In this document: positions 6,845 to 12,514 of the stretch, piece by piece
Layout: every line of letters begins with the position of its first letter
How positions within the stretch are numbered: the first letter of the stretch is position 1
NCBI GenBank assembly: GCA_045106735.1
Contig: JBGCEZ010000052.1
Location: 1-12,514 of the forward strand
Origin: JBGCEZ01 sp045106735
GTDB taxonomy: Bacteria > Planctomycetota > Phycisphaerae > Phycisphaerales > SM1A02
Direction: 5' to 3'
Length of the DNA: 12,514 nucleotides
The notes under the pieces: model-generated
The model's input: the letters and a program-made list of their open reading frames with translations, nothing else
What the model was told of the DNA's origin: nothing
The model's database searches: none
Translations under genes and position numbers: made by a program

Positions 6845-8010
6845 GACGGCAGCTCCCGGAGGGCGGCGATGAGTTGGTCGATGTCCGCATCCTCCACGGT
6901 CAGGGGTGGCGTGAGGCGGACGATGTGCGGGTCGGCGGCGCTGCCGACGAGGACGTTGCGTTCGAGCAAGGCACGCCGGACCTCGGCCGCCGGCGGTCCC
7001 GTGCGCAAGCCCAGCAACAGACCGCGGCCCTGGACGGCGGTGATCGGGCCGGTGATGCACTCGGCGTGCAGGCGGGCGCTCACGGCGTTGACGCGGGCGA
7101 GCAGGGCATCGTCGATGGTGTCGATGACCGCCTGCATGGCCGCGCAGGCCATCGGGGCTGCGCCGAATGTCGTCCCGAGGTGGCCGTTGGCCACGGTGGA
7201 CGCGAACGCTTCGGTGGTGAGGACCGCCCCGATCGGGAAGCCGCCGCCCAGACCCTTGGCCGCGGTGAGAATGTCCGGCTGCACGCCGATGGACTCCACG
7301 GCGAAACGCGTGCCGGTGCGACCGGTGCCACATTGAACTTCGTCGGCGATGAACGCGGCGCCGCACTCGGCGGCCAATTCCGCCGCGTCGGCCACGAACT
7401 CCGGGTCCAGGGCCCGGGCCCCGGCCACGCCCTGCACCGGCTCCAGGATGACGGCGGCCACGTCGGGTCCCATGGCCGCGGCCAGGGCGGCTCGGCCGTT
7501 GAAGGGCACGACGGTGACGTCGAACGGAGCGCGCGGGAAGCCGTACCACGCACTGCCGGTTCCCGGCCCGCAGGCCGAGGCGGCGGCGGTGCGTCCGTGG
7601 AAGCCGCCGGCGACGGCGATCACGCGGGTGCGCGGTTCGCCACGAGCTGCGGCGTGCAGGAAGGCCAGCCGCAGCGCGTTCTCGTTGGCCTCCGCCCCGG
7701 AGTTCACCAGGAACGCGCGGTCGAGGCCTTCGGGGGCAAAGTCGACCAACGCGGCGATGGCGGCATCGCGTCCCGGATGGTGCACCGCGTTGGTTTGAAA
7801 GATGAGTTGCTCGGCCTGGCCGGCGATGGCCGCGGTCAGCCGTGGGTGGTTGTACCCGAGCTGCGACACGGCGTGCCCGGCGTAGAAGTCAACGATCTCC
7901 CGCCCGTCGTCGGTAAGCAGGCGGGCGCCGCGCCCCCCGACCACGGTGAGGTTGAGGCGGGCGTACACCGGAAGTTCGGCGGTGGGGTGTTTGGTCAGCA
8001 TCAGGTCCAT
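6841..8010 (-). CDS. argD: N-acetylornithine (N-acylornithine) aminotransferase
   Basis: PLP-dependent class III aminotransferase converting N-acylglutamate semialdehyde to N-acylornithine, with glutamate as amino donor. The 389 residues show N-S-G-A-E-A-N-E (103-110, cofactor phosphate), G-G-F-H-G-R-T (135-141), I-L-E-P-V-Q-G (188-194), A-D-E-V-Q-C-G-T-G-R-T-G (222-233, Asp223 to the pyridine nitrogen) and T-A-A-K-G-L-G-G-G-F-P-I-G (249-261, Lys252 for the Schiff base). The ATG at 8010 overlaps argC by 10 bases; another in-frame ATG at 8001 would give a TGATG stop-start junction. Neither has a strong ribosome binding site, so translation is likely coupled to argC. The frame runs open far upstream, but that part lies inside argC and has no family similarity. 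Activity on succinyldiaminopimelate is a known property of ArgD relatives and cannot be excluded. Confidence 0.95.
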   Translation of the reverse strand: MDLMLTKHPTAELPVYARLNLTVVGGRGARLLTDDGREIVDFYAGHAVSQLGYNHPRLTAAIAGQAEQLIFQTNAVHHPGRDAAIAALVDFAPEGLDRAFLVNSGAEANENALRLAFLHAAARGEPRTRVIAVAGGFHGRTAAASACGPGTGSAWYGFPRAPFDVTVVPFNGRAALAAAMGPDVAAVILEPVQGVAGARALDPEFVADAAELAAECGAAFIADEVQCGTGRTGTRFAVESIGVQPDILTAAKGLGGGFPIGAVLTTEAFASTVANGHLGTTFGAAPMACAAMQAVIDTIDDALLARVNAVSARLHAECITGPITAVQGRGLLLGLRTGPPAAEVRRALLERNVLVGSAADPHIVRLTPPLTVEDADIDQLIAALRELPS

Positions 8011-9263
8011 CCCAGGGCGGGGGCGTGCAAGCCAGTGGCATCGGGCAATCCGAGGCTGCGGTTCATCCAGTGCACCGCGCCGCCGGCCGAACCCTTGACC
8101 AAGTTGTCGATGGCCGAGGCGACGACCACATCGCGGCCGTCGGTGGCCACGCCGATCCGGCAACGATTGGTGCCGACGACCGACTTCAGTCCGACGCTGC
8201 CGGCGACCACATCGACGAAAGGGCTGGACGCGTAGTGCTCGCGGTAGGCGGCGAGAATCTCGTCGACGTCGCGCGGTCGGCGCAGCCGCGCGGTGACCGT
8301 GGCCAGAATGCCGCGGGCGAACGGGCCGGAGTGCGGCGTGAAGATGACTTCCGGGGCGGCGGTGTCGGTGACGATCGAGCCCGCGGCGTTGGCGCCGGTG
8401 CCGGTGCCGTTCGAATCGCCCGAACCGCCCCGGCTGCTCGAACCACTCGAACCGATCGAACCGCTCGAACCGCTCAATCCGCCCGAGCCATGCATGACAT
8501 TCCCCGCCCTCGGTACCAGTCTTCCGAGCAGCAGTTCCATCTCGGGACGGTGTCGATGGGTGAGCGGGGCGTACTGCCGAACCGACCCGTGGCGTTCGGG
8601 ATGGTGGGTGGTGGCCGACGGACTCTGTCCGGAGCCGGTTGATCCGGTGATCGCGTTCACCACGATGCGCGGCTCGACGAACCCGCGGGCCACCAGCGGT
8701 GCGGCCCCCAAACATGTGGCGGTGGTGAAGCAGCCCGGGTGGGCGACGGGGCCGCTCGGTCGAGTCGGATCGAGGTCGGGCAAGCCGCAGTGGAACTCCT
8801 TGAATCGATCCGGTGCGGGATGCTCGCCGCCGTAGATCGACTCGAAGGCCGCGGCCGAGGGTAAACGAAAATCCGCGGACAGGTCGACGATGTGCAAGGG
8901 CCGCGCGGCCTGTTGCATGACGTGGTCGATCATCGCCGCCGACGCCGCGTGGGGCAGGGCAAAGAAGATTGCCAGCGGCGCATCGCCGGCGAGCTGATCG
9001 TCAAGCGAATCCATGGCTTCGGTGGCCATCGTCCCGACGCATCCCGTCAGGTGCGGGAAGAGCGCTTCGGCCGCCACTCCGGCCCGGCGGGCAAGCAGGT
9101 GACGCACCTGGAGCGTCGGATGCGCGGCAAGCAAGCGCAGCAGTTCGCCGCCGACGTATCCCGTCGCCCCGACGATGGCCGCATCCACCGTGGCCGGCGG
9201 GGCGGATGCGTCGCCGGTGAGCTTTGTCGCCGCCCCGGGGATGGTGGTGATTGATGCGTTCAT
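8001..9263 (-). CDS. argC: N-acetyl-gamma-glutamyl-phosphate reductase with Gly/Ser-rich insertion
   Basis: NADPH-dependent reduction of N-acylglutamyl phosphate to the semialdehyde. The 420 residues (usual length about 310-350) contain the Rossmann motif V-G-A-T-G-Y-V-G-G-E (31-40), D-L-S-A-D-F-R (127-133), the catalytic Cys178 in A-H-P-G-C-F-T-T-A, R-H-R-P-E-M-E homologues around 237-243 (T-H-R-H-R-P-E-M), H-S-G-P-F-A-R-G (311-318) and D-N-L-V-K-G-S-A-G-G-A-V (386-397). The extra length comes from a 20-residue N-terminal extension and a low-complexity insertion at about 251-305, rich in Gly and Ser, between the R-P-E-M helix and the following strand. Its core is coded by a 9-bp minisatellite. 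All catalytic positions are kept, so the enzyme is probably active. The ATG overlaps the stop of the preceding gene (ATGA); a weak GGTGG lies upstream. Confidence 0.95.
   Translation of the reverse strand: MNASITTIPGAATKLTGDASAPPATVDAAIVGATGYVGGELLRLLAAHPTLQVRHLLARRAGVAAEALFPHLTGCVGTMATEAMDSLDDQLAGDAPLAIFFALPHAASAAMIDHVMQQAARPLHIVDLSADFRLPSAAAFESIYGGEHPAPDRFKEFHCGLPDLDPTRPSGPVAHPGCFTTATCLGAAPLVARGFVEPRIVVNAITGSTGSGQSPSATTHHPERHGSVRQYAPLTHRHRPEMELLLGRLVPRAGNVMHGSGGLSGSSGSIGSSGSSSRGGSGDSNGTGTGANAAGSIVTDTAAPEVIFTPHSGPFARGILATVTARLRRPRDVDEILAAYREHYASSPFVDVVAGSVGLKSVVGTNRCRIGVATDGRDVVVASAIDNLVKGSAGGAVHWMNRSLGLPDATGLHAPALGWT
8410..8490 (-). repeat. 9-bp minisatellite inside argC (Gly-Ser-Ser repeat)
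   Basis: Nine consecutive plus-strand units of 9 bases, with core CTCGAACCG repeated near-perfectly four times (8437-8472) and flanked by diverged copies such as CCCGAACCG and TTCGAATCG. In the argC frame it codes Gly-Ser-Ser, Gly-Ser-Ile and similar triplets within the insertion at residues about 258-285. The array does not break the frame. Confidence 0.85.
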
Positions 9264-10375
9264 GACGTGGCCACCGGGGCACCCGCCGTCGATGGCATCA
9301 CGCTCACCTGCGGTGGTTCGCTCCGGCCGATCGCCTCGAGGATGCGCTGCGTCAGCAACTCCGCGTGCACGCGGGCATTGATCGCCGGGACGCCGGTGAG
9401 CCGTTCGATGACCTCGGTGCCGGCGGCGTTGTCGGTGGCCGGGCCGGTGACGACCGTGGGCTCAATGCCGCACGATTCCCGCAGATGTTTGACGCCGCCC
9501 CACGCGCCCACGGGGTCGTTCGCGCAGAGAATGACGGCACTCAGTGCCTCGCGAATGTCCGGAGCATGCAACACAGATCCCACGCCGTAGGTGCCGAACA
9601 GGCCGTCGCCCATTTCCAACATGATTGCGTCGGGCTTCTCTTGGGCGAGACCGCCAAGCATCGACCGCGTCAACGTTGGTGCATTGGCTTCGGCTGTGGT
9701 GACCACGCCGTAATCGGTGAATGTGGAGATGTGCCGAGCGCCCGCGTCTTCCATGGTGAGGATGTCGCGCCGCAGGCTCACGCCGGTGGCCTTCGCCGCG
9801 TCGATGACCAATCCACGCCGGCGCAGTTCCTGGATCACCAGTGCGGCGGCACACGTCTTGCCGGCGTGCATGGACGTGCCGGCGATCGCAATGACCGGCA
9901 CGCCGCCGAGATCGATGCTCGCGTCTTCCGCCACGCACGGCTTGGCCGCGGTGCGAATGCTGGCCGGGACGCCGATGCGTTCGCCGAGGTACGGAAAGTG
10001 CAGGATCTGGCCGAGGACTTCACACGAGAACGGCGCGCCGAGGTCCGGGCTGGTACTCGTGCAGCAGCCGAGGACGCCGCCCAGATTCAGAAGGTCGATT
10101 GACTCGCCGGCCGCGAGCGAAGTCGGCAGCGTGCCGGCGTATCCACGCAAGGCGAAGCGATGGCCGAGCGCCCCGGCGACCACATCGCCCGGTCGCAGTG
10201 TCGAGAATCGGCCGGTGGTAAGTTCGAGTTGGTTATAAGTGGTCTTATGCGTTTGGATGCGCACCGCAACCACGTCACCTTCCTGGCAGGGAAACTCGTT
10301 GGAGAGTTTCACTTCCGGGGGCAAGCAACAGGTGCGGGTGACCGAGGCGATCTTGTCGAGACGGGTGGACTTCAT
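9260..10375 (-). CDS. P-loop protein of unknown function in the arginine operon (DUF1611-like core)
   Basis: A 371-residue protein that I cannot name. Residues about 1-150 look beta-rich (G-D-V-V-A-V-R-I near 33, G-D-V-V-A-G-A-L near 63) with Cys-Cys pairs at 16-17 and 104-105. The core from about 160 resembles a P-loop domain: I-A-I-A-G-T-S-M-H-A-G-K-T (162-174, Walker A), then a helix with L-R-R-R-G and A-A-K-A-T-G (193-198), a strand ending P-D-A-I-M-L-E-M-G-D-G-L (248-259, Walker B-like with Glu254), N-D-P (286-288) and V-T-G-P-A-T-D-N (309-316). The G-T-x-x-x-x-G-K-T, R-G-x-x-x-x-x-x-A-T-G and E-x-G-D-G-L pattern recalls DUF1611 proteins. It lies 15 bases after argG, weakly preceded by GAAGG, and overlaps argC as ATGA, so it is an integral operon member. 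Its role is unknown; possibilities are acylglutamate synthesis, another nucleotide- or CoA-dependent step, or regulation. Confidence 0.85.
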   Translation of the reverse strand: MKSTRLDKIASVTRTCCLPPEVKLSNEFPCQEGDVVAVRIQTHKTTYNQLELTTGRFSTLRPGDVVAGALGHRFALRGYAGTLPTSLAAGESIDLLNLGGVLGCCTSTSPDLGAPFSCEVLGQILHFPYLGERIGVPASIRTAAKPCVAEDASIDLGGVPVIAIAGTSMHAGKTCAAALVIQELRRRGLVIDAAKATGVSLRRDILTMEDAGARHISTFTDYGVVTTAEANAPTLTRSMLGGLAQEKPDAIMLEMGDGLFGTYGVGSVLHAPDIREALSAVILCANDPVGAWGGVKHLRESCGIEPTVVTGPATDNAAGTEVIERLTGVPAINARVHAELLTQRILEAIGRSEPPQVSVMPSTAGAPVATS

Positions 10376-10390
10376 GGGTCAATGTCGCCT

Positions 10391-11674
10391 TCAGGTGGTG
10401 GTCTGGGCCGGGACGGGCGTGTGCGGTGGGGCGCCGTCGGCATCGATGGACACCGGGCCGACGGGGCCGCGCAGATCGGCTTGATCGGCGCGGGCATGAA
10501 GAATCGAGGCGAGCCCGGCCACGCGGCTGAAACCGCGGGCGTCCTCGGCACTCCAGTCGCCGGCGGCTTCGCCGTAGCGCGTGGTGCTGGCCGCGAGCAA
10601 GGAGGCGGGCGCGTCCACGCCTTCCACGAACAGCCCGCCGGGGTACATGCGAACCAGGGCGCGGCCGGTCACGCGGGCCTGGCTGGATCGGAAGAGTGCT
10701 TCGATGTCGCGGCAGGCGGGATCCAGGAAGCGTCCCTCGTGCACCATGTCGCCGTAGGCGCCGGCCACCCGGTCCTTGGTGCGCATCTGCTCTGCACTCA
10801 GGACGAGCTTCTCGAGCTCGCGGTGGGCCTGGATGAGCACGGTGGCCGCCGGCGCCTCGAAGGCGACGCGTCCCTTGGAACCGAGGATCGTGTCGCCGAG
10901 GTGGATGCCGCGGCCAATGCCGTAGCTCGCGGCCACCGCGTCGAGCTTGGAGATCAGGTGCACCGGATCGCCGTGTTGGCCGGCAAAGCCGCTGATGATG
11001 CCACGGGTAAAGTCGATTTCGAAGGACGCGGGTGGGCGTGGATGGGCGAAAGCCCCGCGGGTGCGCTGCCATGCGTCTTCCGGCAACGGGGCGTGGCTGG
11101 TGAGCGTCTCGCGGCCGCCAATCGTCGTGCCCCAGAGCCCCGCGTTGACAGAGTACGTCGTCGTGGATGCCGGGACGTCGAAGCCGACGTCGGCCAGGTC
11201 CGCCGCCTGCTGCGGGCGGGTCGGGGCGGCGTCGCGGACCGGGGCGAGCACCGGCAGACTCGGGGCGAGCGTGCGCAGGGCGATCTCGAAACGCACCTGA
11301 TCGTTGCCGGCGGCGGTGCAGCCGTGCGCGATTGCCTGGGCTCCACGGGCGATCGCCACGCTGGCCACTTCGCGGGCCTGCAGGCCGCGTTCCGCGCCCA
11401 CGCACAGCGGGTACAGATGGCCGCGCAGGACGTTGCCCATGACCAGGAACGCCAGCACTTCGTCGTGGAAGGTTCGCCGGGCATCAATGAACACGTGCTC
11501 GACGGCACCGAGACGCTGGCTGGCCGCTTCGATTTCAGCCTGTTCGGCCGAGTCGAATCCGCCGCAGTCCACGCTCACGGTGATGATGTCAGCGTTGTGT
11601 TGACGCCGCAGGTGGGGGATGCACCAACAGGTGTCGAGTCCGCCGGAGAAGGCCAGGACGATGGGAGCGGTCAT
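10391..11674 (-). CDS. argG: Argininosuccinate synthase
   Basis: Joins citrulline and aspartate to argininosuccinate using ATP (giving AMP and PPi). The 427 residues begin with the PP-loop V-L-A-F-S-G-G-L-D-T (6-15), followed by S-V-D-C-G-G-F (about 34-40), A-H-G-C-T-A-A-G-N-D-Q-V-R-F-E (citrulline/aspartate-binding G-x-T-x-x-G-N-D), Y-S-V-N-x-x-L-W-G-T-T-I-G-G and Y-G-I-G-R-G-I-H-L-G-D-T-I-L-G-S-K-G-R. Residues after L-D-T are Cys-Trp-Cys, where most members have Ser-Tyr or Ser-Val; the significance is unclear. The ATG at 11674 overlaps the argR stop (ATGA) and has GAGGA 7 bases upstream, inside the end of argR. It resembles the Bacteroidetes-type enzyme more than the E. coli one. Confidence 0.96.
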   Translation of the reverse strand: MTAPIVLAFSGGLDTCWCIPHLRRQHNADIITVSVDCGGFDSAEQAEIEAASQRLGAVEHVFIDARRTFHDEVLAFLVMGNVLRGHLYPLCVGAERGLQAREVASVAIARGAQAIAHGCTAAGNDQVRFEIALRTLAPSLPVLAPVRDAAPTRPQQAADLADVGFDVPASTTTYSVNAGLWGTTIGGRETLTSHAPLPEDAWQRTRGAFAHPRPPASFEIDFTRGIISGFAGQHGDPVHLISKLDAVAASYGIGRGIHLGDTILGSKGRVAFEAPAATVLIQAHRELEKLVLSAEQMRTKDRVAGAYGDMVHEGRFLDPACRDIEALFRSSQARVTGRALVRMYPGGLFVEGVDAPASLLAASTTRYGEAAGDWSAEDARGFSRVAGLASILHARADQADLRGPVGPVSIDADGAPPHTPVPAQTTT

Positions 11675-12153
11675 GATGATTCCTCGCGCAGGGCGTCGAG
11701 GAACTGCAGCATTTGCTGTTGTTCGGTCGGCCCGGCGGTGGCGATGAAAACGGTGTCGTCGCCGGAGATCGTGCCGACGATTTCCGGAAGATTGGCCGCG
11801 TCGAGAATCAGGCCGACGCGGGAGGCCGAGCCGATTGCGGTGCGCACGACGACGAGGCAATCGCCGGCGGGGGCAGCGCCGATGAACCACGGAGCGATTT
11901 CGTGGAGCGGCGGCGCGTCGTGGGCGCTGGGAGCGAGCAATGGTGTTGGCGCGACGGCGGCCAGGCGGTATCGCCCGCCGATCTTGGCGGCGCCCAGTTG
12001 CCGCAGGTCTCGGCTGATCGCCGATTGGGTGACGGCCAAGTCGCGGTCTTCGAGGAGCGCGACAAGCTGGGCTTGGTCGCGGACTTCTTCGCCGGTGAGG
12101 ATCTCACGGATGGCGTCGAGGCGGCGGTCGCGTTGGGCATCGATCGGGAGCAT
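11671..12153 (-). CDS. argR: Arginine repressor ArgR
   Basis: Arginine-dependent transcription factor of the ArgR/AhrC family, presumably controlling this operon including itself. The 160 residues show an N-terminal winged helix (about 10-64) with recognition helix S-A-I-S-R-D-L-R-Q-L-G (44-54). The C-terminal oligomerisation and arginine-binding domain (about 97-157) carries G-T-I-S-G-D-D-T (127-134), whose Asp pair contacts arginine in characterised members. I chose ATG at 12153 because the family usually starts about 10 residues before the R-x-x-x-I-R-E-I helix; ATG 12159 and 12180 and TTG 12189 are in frame but would translate through the operator. No ribosome binding site precedes any of them, which together with the -10 position suggests a leaderless message. 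It heads the operon and overlaps argG. Confidence 0.94.
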   Translation of the reverse strand: MLPIDAQRDRRLDAIREILTGEEVRDQAQLVALLEDRDLAVTQSAISRDLRQLGAAKIGGRYRLAAVAPTPLLAPSAHDAPPLHEIAPWFIGAAPAGDCLVVVRTAIGSASRVGLILDAANLPEIVGTISGDDTVFIATAGPTEQQQMLQFLDALREESS

Positions 12154-12154
12154 G

Positions 12155-12168
12155 GGCATGAATATGCA
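12155..12168. promoter_or_regulatory. ArgR box A
   Basis: GGCATGAATATGCA matches the perfect distal box TGCATAAATATGCA at 12 of 14 positions, with the 4-base spacing between half-sites seen in E. coli and Bacillus ARG boxes. Its centre is about 20.5 bp from that of box B, close to the 20-21 bp separation of paired boxes bound by one ArgR hexamer. Confidence 0.65.
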
Positions 12169-12189
12169 CGCATGCGGCATAAAATGCAA
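12161..12189 (-). promoter_or_regulatory. Candidate promoter of the arg operon, overlapped by ArgR boxes
   Basis: On the minus strand TTGCAT (12189-12184) and CATATT (12166-12161) are separated by exactly 17 bases and make moderate -35 and -10 matches. The -10 ends 7 bases before the argR ATG at 12153, so transcription would begin on or next to that A, giving a leaderless mRNA. The -35 lies within ArgR box B and the -10 within box A, a layout expected for direct repression. The matches are imperfect and unproven. Confidence 0.5.
12176..12188. promoter_or_regulatory. ArgR box B
   Basis: GGCAT-AAA-ATGCA is an inverted repeat (GCAT/ATGC arms) with a 3-base spacer, one shorter than boxes A and C. 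It covers the candidate -35 element and pairs with box A at about two helical turns, as in classical two-box arg operators. Confidence 0.55.
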
Positions 12190-12208
12190 CGCGAATCGGG
12201 GAATCGCG

Positions 12209-12220
12209 CGAGATATCTCG
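12209..12220. repeat. 12-bp perfect palindrome between ArgR boxes B and C
   Basis: CGAGATATCTCG is perfectly self-complementary and is centred 20 bp from box C. It shares the GATATC core with the palindrome at 1503-1514. It may be a binding site for another factor or chance; it does not match the ArgR box. Confidence 0.25.
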
Positions 12221-12227
12221 GCAATGC

Positions 12228-12241
12228 TGCATAAATATGCA
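12228..12241. promoter_or_regulatory. Distal ArgR box C
   Basis: TGCATA-AA-TATGCA is a perfect inverted repeat with 6-base arms, the best ArgR-box match in the window. Its centre is about 52.5 bp (five helical turns) upstream of box B, on the same face of the helix. It could help repress the arg operon or control a divergent gene beyond the contig end. Confidence 0.65.
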
Positions 12242-12337
12242 CAGAGGCGGTGGTCACTCGCCGTTGTCGAGCTTGCCTGGCGGAGCCTTCAGGGGCCACC
12301 GCGTGGTTTGATCGGTCGAAGCGTCTGGCGAGTTCGT
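12242..12337. other. Non-coding stretch upstream of the arg operator
   Basis: No gene is visible in these ~95 bases. GCGGTGGTC at 12247-12255 can pair with GGCCACCGC at 12294-12302 (eight of nine Watson-Crick positions, the ninth a mismatch or wobble) across a 38-base loop. This could be the end of a neighbouring transcript, but there is no T-tract and the region beyond is unreliable sequence. Confidence 0.35.
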
Positions 12338-12384
12338 CCCGGCCCCGGCCCCGGCCCCGGCCCCGGTCTCGGCCCCGGGCGCGG

Positions 12385-12388
<4 letters not shown>
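12338..12388. repeat. GGCCCC hexamer run
   Basis: From 12341, GGCCCC is repeated four times perfectly, then with changes (GGTCTC, GGCCCC, GGGCGC, GGCCCC) before passing into poly-C. It could be a genuine short tandem repeat, but it grades directly into a homopolymer tail, so its length and sequence should not be trusted. Confidence 0.6.

Positions 12389-12514
<126 letters not shown>

Noticed and set aside
6845..7549. Upstream extension of the argF' frame to 595 residues, rich in Arg, Gly and His
   Set aside because: It overlaps argD entirely and is low-complexity out-of-frame GC-rich translation. The true start at 6844 overlaps the argD stop as ATGA.
8011..8715. N-terminal extension of the argD frame to 624 residues, with a Glu-Arg-Phe repeat
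   Set aside because: It lies within argC in another frame. The repeat is the argC minisatellite read out of frame, and ArgD homology starts at the ATG near 8010.
12154..12189. N-terminal extension of ArgR to the TTG at 12189
   Set aside because: It would translate through both operator boxes and the promoter, begins with TTG without a ribosome binding site, and adds residues absent from the family.

Overview
GC-rich bacterial DNA dominated by one long arginine-biosynthesis operon on the minus strand. The most likely source is a planctomycete, probably of the Phycisphaerae. The main clue is the protein at the left end: a secreted protein ending in two short dockerin-like repeats with the D-x-x-D-L-x-x-x-L-x-x-W-G-x-C pattern common in that group. 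Gene content and codon use fit, but there is no rRNA or other marker to prove it.

Layout. 29-1213 (minus) is the secreted dockerin-type protein. 1214-1548 is a divergent intergenic region with a plausible sigma70-type promoter for the next gene. 1549-2094 (plus) is a small coiled-coil/winged-helix protein with an acidic tail. 2095-2251 is a convergent intergenic region with a short GC hairpin. From 12153 down to 2252 run nine minus-strand genes: argR, argG, a P-loop protein of unknown function ('X'), argC, argD, an argF'-type N-acylornithine carbamoyltransferase, argB, an argE-type M20 deacylase and argH. Most junctions are 4-nt ATGA-type overlaps and the largest gap is 15 nt, so this looks like a single transcript of about 9.9 kb. 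Upstream of argR is an AT-rich patch (12155-12241) with three ArgR-box-like inverted repeats. Two of them sit on a candidate promoter whose transcript would begin at or next to the argR start codon. The last ~180 bases are GGCCCC hexamers decaying into poly-C, most likely a contig-end artefact.

Pathway logic. The operon encodes acylglutamate kinase (ArgB), acylglutamyl-phosphate reductase (ArgC), aminotransferase (ArgD), transcarbamylase on the still-acylated ornithine (ArgF'), deacylase (ArgE), argininosuccinate synthase (ArgG) and lyase (ArgH), with an arginine-responsive repressor (ArgR). Carbamoylation before deacylation is the Xanthomonas/Bacteroidetes variant of the pathway. The residue that separates acetyl- from succinyl-ornithine enzymes (Glu versus Pro) is Gly90 here, so the acyl group is uncertain. 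No recognisable argA, argJ or GNAT-type acylglutamate synthase is present. The one unexplained gene, X, has a P-loop core resembling DUF1611. A member of that family (DgcN) is, to my knowledge, a D-glutamate N-acetyltransferase, so X is a candidate for a new acylglutamate synthase or another accessory step. This is inference.

A second oddity is that three operon genes (argB, argE, argC) each carry an in-frame 9-bp minisatellite coding a three-residue repeat: His-x-Gly, Asp-Ala-Ala and Gly-Ser-Ser.
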